From NCBI GenBank assembly GCA_002352635.1, contig DEIT01000232.1:19228-27347 (forward strand): a stretch of 8,120 nt of DNA. The letters are read 5' to 3'. The DNA is from Hyphomicrobiaceae bacterium UBA2767 (GTDB taxonomy: Bacteria > Pseudomonadota > Alphaproteobacteria > Rhizobiales > Methyloligellaceae). The translations under genes were made by a program, and so were the position numbers. Positions 1 to 5,231 of the stretch are shown one piece after another. The notes beneath the pieces were generated by a model. That model was not told where the DNA came from, did not search any database, and saw only the letters and a program-made list of their open reading frames with translations. Each line of letters starts with the position of its first letter. Position 1 is the stretch's first letter.

Positions 1-276
1 ATGCTCAGCTATCTGCGTACGCTCGCGGTGGAACTGGCCCGCAAGGGTGTAACGGCAAACTTCATCGCCCCGGGTTATGTGGACACAGACATGGTGGCTG
101 CATATTCCGCTTATCGCGACCGGATGGAGAAGCAGATTCCTGCCGGCCGTTTTGCCAATGCCTGTGAGGTCGCCGCCCTGGTTCGGCATCTGATTTCGCC
201 TGCAGCTGGATACATAAACGGCAGCGTTCTGCCAATCGATGGAGGCATGAATGCCGGTATCGCACTCCGTGACTGA
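1..276 (+). CDS. 3-oxoacyl-ACP reductase-like SDR (FabG type), C-terminal part only
   Basis: The last 91 residues of a short-chain dehydrogenase/reductase, most similar to FabG, the NADPH-dependent enzyme that reduces 3-oxoacyl-ACP in fatty acid elongation. Visible family features are the helix after the catalytic Tyr-x3-Lys (LAVELARKGVTANFIAPG), the PG-x3-TDM motif, IPAGRF, and the closing IDGGMN. The Rossmann nucleotide site and the catalytic Ser-Tyr-Lys lie upstream of the window, so the ATG at position 1 is an internal Met, not the start. The stop TGA is at 274-276. A dehydrogenase of the VLCFA/lipid A type starts 34 bases downstream on the same strand, so the reductase probably supplies the 3-hydroxyacyl step of the same fatty-acid pathway; that is inferred from context. 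A generic SDR with another substrate is possible. Confidence 0.8.
   Translation: MLSYLRTLAVELARKGVTANFIAPGYVDTDMVAAYSAYRDRMEKQIPAGRFANACEVAALVRHLISPAAGYINGSVLPIDGGMNAGIALRD
241..245 (+). promoter_or_regulatory. GGAGG, possible ribosome binding site for an alternative dehydrogenase start
   Basis: GGAGG sits 5 bases before an ATG at 251 that is in frame with the downstream dehydrogenase. The same bases encode the conserved Gly-Gly near the end of the reductase, so the match may be a by-product of coding constraint. If used, translation would start inside the reductase gene and add 20 residues. Confidence 0.3.
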
Positions 277-310
277 AACTCTTGTAAAAAAAGAGGCAAC
301 ACATCGAACA

Positions 311-1345
311 ATGGAAACCATGCGCGCCATTCAACTCACCTCGGACAGGGAGTTGGCGCTCGTCGAAATCGACATCCCACCACCACCGCGTGACGACGAG
401 GTCCAAATTCGGATCGAAGCTGTTGCCTTGAACCATATCGATGTGTGGGGTTGGCGCGGCATGGCGTTTGCGCGTCGCGAATTGCCGGTCATTATCGGTG
501 CCGAGGCGGCAGGCCGGATCGTTGCCAGGGGCTCTGGTATCAAGGATCTTGATGAGGGCCAGAGGGTTGCGCTTTATGGTGCTCGCACTTGCAATACCTG
601 CGCGGCATGCCGCTCAGGTCGCGACAATCTTTGTGAAGATGTAGGCGGCATCCACGGCTTTCACCTGGATGGGTTTGCGCGAGAATTGGTGAACATGCCT
701 GCGCGTCTGGTCGTTCCCGCATCCGATGGTATCGATGCGATCGCCGCCGCATGCGCACCCGTTACCTTCGGAACGGTCGAGCACATGCTGTTCGACAACG
801 CGAAGCTGGAAGCTGGCGAGACCATCCTCATCCAGGCCGGCGGCAGCGGCATCGGATCCGCGGCAATTCAGATGGCAAAGGCAGCCGGTGCCACAGTCAT
901 CACAACAGTTGGTAGTGATGAAAAGGCGCGCAGGGCACTGGAGCTCGGTGCGGATCACGCGATCAACTACCGTACGGAGCGGTTCGAAGGAAAAGTCAGA
1001 AAGTTGACGAAAAAGCGCGGCGTTGATGTCGTGTTCGAGCATGTTGGTGCGGACACGTGGGCTGGAAGCATGTTCAGCCTGCGTAAGGGCGGAAGGCTTG
1101 TAACCTGCGGTTCCACCACGGGGCTCACGGCCGAGATCAATTTGTTCCAGCTATTTCAGCAGCAACTTCGGATACTGGGAAGTTTTGGGTGTTCGATGCG
1201 CAATATGCGTGACGTCTTGAGCAAGCTGGCCAAAGGCACCGTGCGCCCGGTGATAGACTCGGTAATCCCGATGGAGGAAATCGGGACAGGCCTTCGGCGT
1301 CTGGAGAACCGGGATGTATTCGGCAAGCTCATGGTGACACTCTAG
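311..1345 (+). CDS. Zinc-type medium-chain dehydrogenase/reductase, VLCFA-cluster 'adh' type
   Basis: A 344-residue NAD(P)H-dependent medium-chain dehydrogenase. The N-terminal GroES-like domain carries NHIDVWGWRG (residues 41-50), GAEAAG (63-68) and a structural-zinc lobe with Cys94, Cys97, Cys100 and Cys108. The Rossmann domain carries AGGSGIGSAAIQ (176-187). The usual catalytic zinc ligands are absent: Asn41 replaces the first Cys and Ala64 replaces the His of GHE, as in quinone-oxidoreductase-like members. The sequence closely resembles, from memory, the alcohol dehydrogenase before lpxXL in the rhizobial acpXL cluster (adh2XL), thought to act in very-long-chain fatty acid synthesis, perhaps as an enoyl reductase; its exact reaction is unproven. 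The start at 311 gives METMRAIQL, matching the family N-terminus; 320 and 251 are alternatives. It lies in an apparent operon between the reductase and the lipid A acyltransferase. Confidence 0.88.
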   Translation: METMRAIQLTSDRELALVEIDIPPPPRDDEVQIRIEAVALNHIDVWGWRGMAFARRELPVIIGAEAAGRIVARGSGIKDLDEGQRVALYGARTCNTCAACRSGRDNLCEDVGGIHGFHLDGFARELVNMPARLVVPASDGIDAIAAACAPVTFGTVEHMLFDNAKLEAGETILIQAGGSGIGSAAIQMAKAAGATVITTVGSDEKARRALELGADHAINYRTERFEGKVRKLTKKRGVDVVFEHVGADTWAGSMFSLRKGGRLVTCGSTTGLTAEINLFQLFQQQLRILGSFGCSMRNMRDVLSKLAKGTVRPVIDSVIPMEEIGTGLRRLENRDVFGKLMVTL

Positions 1346-1369
1346 AACATCGAAGACGGGCGCTGTGCA

Positions 1370-1453
1370 ATGGCGAACATACCCGACACATACCAGGTCT
1401 CTTTCTGCGGTTTGGTCACCGAAACACATGCTGCCTCGAAACATGTGGACTAG
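1370..1453 (+). other. 27-codon open frame between dehydrogenase and acyltransferase
   Basis: An ATG-to-TAG frame of 27 codons fills most of the 111-base gap between the dehydrogenase and the acyltransferase. Its stop ends 3 bases before the acyltransferase ATG and it is in the same frame as both neighbours. Its own ribosome binding site is poor and the peptide resembles nothing I know. It could couple translation to the next gene or be chance. Confidence 0.15.
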
Positions 1454-1456
1454 CTG

Positions 1457-2431
1457 ATGCGACGCGGCAACAGACACACGGTTTCCCTGATCGCAGACTG
1501 GTCGCTTGCGGCAACTGCCGCGACTGTCTTGAGAGTGCTTCGGCTGTTCCCTCATGAGGTAAGCATCGATCTGGCCGGGCGGGCGTTGCGCCGTGCAACT
1601 ATCCTCTTGCCCAGATATCGCACGGCAATGAAGAACCTGGAACGTGCTTTCCCGAACAAAACAAAGGCGGAGCGAAAGGAAATCTTGCAAGGAAGCTGGG
1701 ACAATCTGGCCAGAACCGGACTGGAATATGCATATCTCGATCAGGTCTTCAGCTATGACCCCAACGATCTGGAAGCGGGCAATATCGAGGTGAAGGGCGA
1801 GGAGAATTTCATCCGGCTCCGCGATCAAAGCAAGCCTGCAATCATATTCACCGGCCACCTGGCAAATTGGGAACTCCTCTCCATCTGTGCGGCCAAAAAC
1901 GGCCTCGATGTGACGTCAATGTTTCGTACGCCCAACAACCAGTTCTTCGCAGACTCTCTGATCAAGGCGCGCTCGAAGCTCATGGGCCCCGTGGTCCCTT
2001 CGGGTAGCGGTTCGCTGTTTCAACTCACGGCCACCCTGGAACGCGGTGGCCGTGTCGGATTGCTTGCCGACCAGCGATACAAGGGCGGCCTGCTGGTCCC
2101 GTTTTTTGGCCACTATGCGGAAACGAACCCGCTTATCGCCAAGCTGGCGCGGCAATATGATTGCAGCGTGTATGGCGCGCGGGCAATACGGTTACCCAAC
2201 CACCGTTTCCGTCTGGAAATTACCGATCCGCTTGATCTGCCCAGAAGTGCGGAAGGGGATATCGATATTGCAAAGACGACTGCACTGATCCAGGGCGTGG
2301 TTGAGTCGTGGATACGCGAATATCCAGAACAATGGATATGGTTTCATCGGCGATGGCGCCTGGGGAAAAAGACCAGATTTGCTGACTTGGACCAGAGAAC
2401 GAAAGATGTCCACCCTGCCCGCTCTCACTAA
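1457..2431 (+). CDS. lpxXL: Lipid A very-long-chain acyltransferase, LpxL/LpxXL family
   Basis: A 324-residue protein of the LpxL/HtrB lysophospholipid acyltransferase family, which transfers a secondary acyl chain to lipid A at the inner membrane. An N-terminal hydrophobic stretch (about residues 9-31) could anchor it. The catalytic HX4E motif is present (His134, Glu139 in GHLANWE), followed by FRTPNN (Arg157), the LLADQR block (Asp205), VPFFG (214-218) and the C-terminal EQWIWFHRRW (291-300). The adjacent upstream dehydrogenase of the acpXL-cluster type points to LpxXL, which adds the 27-hydroxyoctacosanoyl chain from AcpXL, rather than a lauroyl or myristoyl transferase. The ATG at 1457 is the first possible one, since an in-frame TAG lies at 1451-1453; no strong Shine-Dalgarno precedes it. 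Family assignment is firm; the C28 specificity is inferred from context. Confidence 0.88.
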   Translation: MRRGNRHTVSLIADWSLAATAATVLRVLRLFPHEVSIDLAGRALRRATILLPRYRTAMKNLERAFPNKTKAERKEILQGSWDNLARTGLEYAYLDQVFSYDPNDLEAGNIEVKGEENFIRLRDQSKPAIIFTGHLANWELLSICAAKNGLDVTSMFRTPNNQFFADSLIKARSKLMGPVVPSGSGSLFQLTATLERGGRVGLLADQRYKGGLLVPFFGHYAETNPLIAKLARQYDCSVYGARAIRLPNHRFRLEITDPLDLPRSAEGDIDIAKTTALIQGVVESWIREYPEQWIWFHRRWRLGKKTRFADLDQRTKDVHPARSH

Positions 2432-2594
2432 CTTCTCGGGTCTCCACACCTGCGAGAGGACCGGGCAGCGGTGCCTGTCGTTGACCGTTTCGAGATCGGC
2501 ATCGCGCTGATCACCGTAATGGCGAGTGTTCCGATTGCGGAACCCAGACAGACGGAATGCTCTTGTGAAATAGTCTTCGGCGTCCGGGCGAAAA
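2432..2594 (+). other. Intergenic spacer with an open frame continuing past the lpxXL stop
   Basis: A 163-base gap before the membrane acyltransferase. After the lpxXL TAA (2429-2431) the same frame stays open for about 65 codons, to a TGA at 2627-2629 inside the next gene. The opposite strand is also open here. The frame matches no family I recognise. No convincing terminator hairpin with a T run, and no clear promoter, was seen, so whether the next gene belongs to the same transcript is open. Confidence 0.3.
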
Positions 2595-3875
2595 ATGTCC
2601 ACATCCAGGGTCTCAAATCCATCTGTTGAACGGCGTGCAGACCTCGATGCTCTGCGCGTTGGCGCGATATACCTGCTATTTCTTTTCCACGTTGCCAAAA
2701 TTTACGATCCCCGGCCATTTCAACACTACTGGAGCCCGGATCTGATACCCGGCTTGGATGAAATCACCGGGGTTTTCGTCATCTGGCGTATGCCGTTGCT
2801 TTTCCTGATAGCCGGCTGGTCGGCGGTCCTGTCGTTTCGCTCACGCGGACTTGCGGTATTCTTGCGCGAGCGTGTCAGGCGAATTGCACTGCCACTCTTC
2901 TTTGGCGCAGTGTTTCTGTGCCCTTTGATCAAATATATCGAGCTACGCAGCGGCGTTTACATGGGCCTTCGCGGGCGTGGCGCGACTGCAGCACTGCAGG
3001 AAGCCCATGGCTCACTTCAAGCCTACGCGTTGCCGATCATCGAACCCTACGCTGCGTCGTTCTATTCGTTCTTGCCCAAATTCTACACATCGTTGAGTTT
3101 CTTTACCTGGTCCCATCTCTGGTTTCTGGTGTACCTCCTAGTCTTTACGTCGATCGCAGCACCCCTTCTGGCCAGGATTGCCGACGCCCCCGCGAAGCCG
3201 GCAAGATATCCGCTACTTTGGCTTTGTTTTCCGGCTTTTTTTCTGGCAGTCAGCGAAGCGGTTCTTCGGCCACATTGGCCCAACAACCTGACCCTTATCA
3301 ATGACTGGGCCAATATGGCGCGGTATTCGCTATACTTCTTGATAGGCATCGTCTGGGCACGACATGGTGTGCTCGGCAAACTCATGCGGGAGTTATGGCC
3401 GTATGCACTGACGGCAGCGGTTTTGCTATTTACAACGCACAAGTTACTGGCTGGTGGCCTGGCGTCGCATGCGACTGTCCAGCGGCTTGTCGTATATGGC
3501 CTCCCTGCAGCCGCCGGCTGGTTTTTTATCCTGTTCCTGCTTGGTATCACGGCAAGGTTCATGGAACGGGGCAGTCCGCTTCTTGCAACACTTTCGGGAA
3601 CGGTTCTGCCGGTCTACATCCTCCACCAACCCATAATCATAGTCACAGCATATTTCCTGGATGATCTCGCATTGCACGTGAGTGCGAGACTGGTCCTTAT
3701 ATTTTGCATGTCGTTGATTGTTACGCTGGCAATTGTTCGCGGCCCCGCGCAACGGTTCGCCATTCTCCGTGCGGGGTTCGGACTTGGGGCATCCGCCGCG
3801 GCATCTTGGGGCGCTGCAGTGTCCGCAGCGCTGTTTATTGCCATGGTTCTCCTCATCTCCAGCGGTAACAGTTAG
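2595..3875 (+). CDS. Membrane acyltransferase, acyltransferase-3 family (OpgC/MdoC-like)
   Basis: A 426-residue integral membrane protein of the acyltransferase-3 superfamily, which acylates sugars, glucans or lipids at the inner membrane. The family signatures are visible: an N-terminal DLDALRVGAIYLLFLFHV segment with the conserved Arg21 and His32, a basic loop RERVRRIALPLFFG (91-104), SHLWFLVYLL (173-182) and the late LPVYILHQPIII (338-349). About ten hydrophobic spans are readable, for example near 22-36, 60-79, 98-112, 174-191, 205-220, 243-254, 269-283, 306-319, 337-353 and 364-380, plus a final one near 405-422. The overall order resembles OpgC/MdoC, which adds succinyl groups to periplasmic glucans; the substrate here cannot be told. 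It follows lpxXL after 163 bases on the same strand, suggesting an envelope role. The ATG at 2595 has only a weak ribosome binding site. Confidence 0.85.
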   Translation: MSTSRVSNPSVERRADLDALRVGAIYLLFLFHVAKIYDPRPFQHYWSPDLIPGLDEITGVFVIWRMPLLFLIAGWSAVLSFRSRGLAVFLRERVRRIALPLFFGAVFLCPLIKYIELRSGVYMGLRGRGATAALQEAHGSLQAYALPIIEPYAASFYSFLPKFYTSLSFFTWSHLWFLVYLLVFTSIAAPLLARIADAPAKPARYPLLWLCFPAFFLAVSEAVLRPHWPNNLTLINDWANMARYSLYFLIGIVWARHGVLGKLMRELWPYALTAAVLLFTTHKLLAGGLASHATVQRLVVYGLPAAAGWFFILFLLGITARFMERGSPLLATLSGTVLPVYILHQPIIIVTAYFLDDLALHVSARLVLIFCMSLIVTLAIVRGPAQRFAILRAGFGLGASAAASWGAAVSAALFIAMVLLISSGNS

Positions 3876-3948
3876 GTTCCGTTGATGGTGTGGAAGTTCG
3901 CGAAATATTGCGTCTGATCCAAACATAGCTAGCGCTGCTGACCAAGGC

Positions 3949-4077
3949 ATGGCCGGCGTGCTGTCGTCCTTCATCGACGACCGCGACAATGCCAAGCAGC
4001 TGCTCTCAGCCCATGGGCGAAAGATACTTCTGCTGAACCTGAGTGCACGCTGGCTCAAATTGGCCAACCATTCTTGA
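3949..4077 (+). other. Short unidentified open frame, 42 codons from ATG
   Basis: An ATG-to-TGA frame of 42 codons; without requiring ATG, it is open from 3886. Its first half has mostly G or C at third codon positions, as in the real genes nearby, and reads like protein (the run FIDDRDNAKQLLSAHGRK is included). I do not recognise the family. There is no usable ribosome binding site at a proper distance. It may be a decayed gene fragment or chance. Confidence 0.2.
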
Positions 4078-4097
4078 GATTGGGAACGTCTTGGCTG

Positions 4098-4109
4098 GAA
4101 TTGGTTGCG
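4098..4109 (+). repeat. 12-base direct repeat, copy 1, continuing as tRNA-fMet 3'-end-like sequence
   Basis: GAATTGGTTGCG occurs here and again 66 bases on. From 4102 to 4122 the sequence matches the reverse complement of the 3' end of alphaproteobacterial initiator tRNA (acceptor end with CCA and the 3' side of the T arm) at 20 of 21 positions, with the mismatch at 4110; the tRNA sequence is recalled, not searched. The rest of the tRNA is absent, so this is not a tRNA gene. Confidence 0.5.
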
Positions 4110-4163
4110 TGGGCAGGATTTGGTCAAGCACCTACCAGTCAGACGATCACGATGGCTATATGA

Positions 4164-4188
4164 GAATTGGTTGCGGGAGGCGCGCAAC
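4164..4188 (+). repeat. 12-base direct repeat, copy 2, within a small hairpin
   Basis: The second GAATTGGTTGCG is at 4164-4175. It continues with GG, so it follows the initiator tRNA acceptor end for 10 bases before diverging. GTTGCG (4170-4175) can pair with CGCAAC (4183-4188) around a 7-base loop. Confidence 0.5.
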
Positions 4189-4265
4189 TGTTGACATCCG
4201 CAAGCCTATTCGAAAATACGGCACGACAATCCAATTCAACCCAAATATGTCCGGAATCTGGTCGT

Positions 4266-4320
4266 GAGCGGACACGCTCCGCTCCACCCGCAAAAGTCCG
4301 CTAAGTAGCCAGGAGCGGAC
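4266..4320. repeat. Cluster of AGCGGAC/GTCCGCT inverted repeats
   Basis: The heptamer AGCGGAC occurs at 4267-4273 and 4314-4320 and its complement GTCCGCT at 4296-4302. GAGCGGA (4266-4272) can also pair with TCCGCTC (4278-4284) around a 5-base loop, and GTCCGCT with the last AGCGGAC around 11 bases, so alternative hairpins are possible. Motifs with this core are, from memory, frequent in intergenic DNA of several alphaproteobacteria. No T run follows, so a simple intrinsic terminator is unlikely, although the position between convergent genes would suit one. Confidence 0.5.
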
Positions 4321-4424
4321 GTCGGCGCGTCATCAAACAACACCACACGGGTAAGGGTTGCGAAGTTGAAGTCAAGCACCTCGAACTTTCGGAGCCGTGG
4401 TGACAAAGTCCATGCGACGTCACA

Positions 4425-5231
4425 TCACTGTGCGGTCCAACCACCATCGACGGGGATCGCCGTGCCCGTAATGTTGTGGCCCCGCGGATGGCAGAGCCAG
4501 GCCGCCAGCATTCCGATCTCGGCTGGATCAGAGGTGCGCAAGCTGGGCTGTTTTTCAGCCAACAGGCTCGCGATGCCCGCTTCGCGATCACCGCCCTGTT
4601 CGGTTGCACGTGCCGCGACCTGCGGTTCGATAATGGCCGTTTCGGTCCATCCAGGGCAGATGCAATTCACCGTCACGCCACCCGTTGCGCGCGACCCGAT
4701 TGCCGCATATTCCAGCGCTGCCACCTTGCTCATGCCCACAAGTCCGAACTTGGCCGCCACGTAAGGTGCCTTGTTTGCCGACGCGACGAGCCCGTGGACC
4801 GAGGCGATGTTGATGACGCGGCCATATCCGCGCGTCGACATTGCGGGCAAGGCCCGGCGCATGGTGTGGAAGGCGGCTGAGAGGTTGACCGCAATGATCC
4901 AATCCCAAATCTCCACCGTTAAGTCGGCTAGGCTGGCCGTCTGCTGGATCCCGGCGTTGTTCACAAGGATATCAGGGCCACCCCACTCACCGAGGGCATC
5001 CATCATGGCCTCGATGGCTGCCGGATCTCGCAAATCAGCGTCGAAGAACTGTGTTTCCGGGGCGCCTGCCGTTTTGATCTCTTGCTCGGCCCTAATAACC
5101 TGTTCGGCATCGGCAAGCCCATGAACCCCGATCCGCGCTCCCGCGCCGGCCAGGGCCTTAGCAACGGCCAAGCCGATACCCTGCACTGATCCGGTCACAA
5201 GCGCGGTCTTACCTTCCAGATACCGATCCAT
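4425..5231 (-). CDS. bdhA: D-3-hydroxybutyrate dehydrogenase-like SDR
   Basis: A 268-residue cytosolic short-chain dehydrogenase, expected to interconvert D-3-hydroxybutyrate and acetoacetate with NAD. Visible features are the nucleotide site TGSVQGIG (13-20), NNAG (91-94), Asn116, and the catalytic Ser144, Tyr157 and Lys161. The substrate-carboxylate residues known from Pseudomonas fragi 3-hydroxybutyrate dehydrogenase (Gln94, His144, Lys152, Gln196) correspond to Gln96, His146, Lys154 and Gln204 here, which favours this function over a generic SDR. SVHGLVAS, CPGW, LLAEKQPS and the C-terminal GGWTAQ are also typical of BdhA. An extra stretch of about six residues near 179-185 sits before VTVN. 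The ATG at 5231 follows a good ribosome binding site and overlaps the end of the upstream acyl-CoA synthetase gene by 23 bases, indicating coupled translation. A related hydroxy acid could be the true substrate. Confidence 0.88.
   Translation of the reverse strand: MDRYLEGKTALVTGSVQGIGLAVAKALAGAGARIGVHGLADAEQVIRAEQEIKTAGAPETQFFDADLRDPAAIEAMMDALGEWGGPDILVNNAGIQQTASLADLTVEIWDWIIAVNLSAAFHTMRRALPAMSTRGYGRVINIASVHGLVASANKAPYVAAKFGLVGMSKVAALEYAAIGSRATGGVTVNCICPGWTETAIIEPQVAARATEQGGDREAGIASLLAEKQPSLRTSDPAEIGMLAAWLCHPRGHNITGTAIPVDGGWTAQ

Larger units (their letters stand above)
3876..4424. other. 549-base intergenic region between convergent genes
   Basis: No recognisable gene lies between the membrane acyltransferase (+) and the dehydrogenase (-). 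The region holds a short unidentified open frame (3949-4077), two copies of a 12-base repeat of which one continues as a near match to the end of an initiator tRNA (4098-4175), and a cluster of AGCGGAC/GTCCGCT inverted repeats (4266-4320). Both flanking genes end here, so transcripts must stop in this stretch, but no hairpin with a T run was found. The mix looks like a patchwork of remnants. Confidence 0.6.

Noticed and set aside
286..292. Run of seven A as a programmed frameshift site
   Set aside because: It lies between the reductase stop and the preferred dehydrogenase start, so no frame change is needed to explain either gene.
1151..1858. 235-codon minus-strand open frame
   Set aside because: It is antisense to the dehydrogenase and lpxXL, both of which show clear family motifs; it has none.
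2192..2698. 168-codon minus-strand open frame spanning the gap after lpxXL
   Set aside because: It overlaps the ends of two supported plus-strand genes and shows no recognisable domain; the gap itself is noted as unexplained.
4102..4122. A tRNA gene
   Set aside because: Only the 3' end of an initiator tRNA is matched; the 5' half of the T arm, the anticodon arm and the D arm are missing.
3444..4187. 247-codon minus-strand open frame
   Set aside because: Most of it lies antisense to the well-supported membrane acyltransferase, and its product is rich in Arg, Ser and Cys with no family motif.
4400..4423. GTGAC...GTCAC inverted repeat as terminator of the dehydrogenase gene
   Set aside because: Five-base arms around a 14-base loop with no T run are too weak to call.
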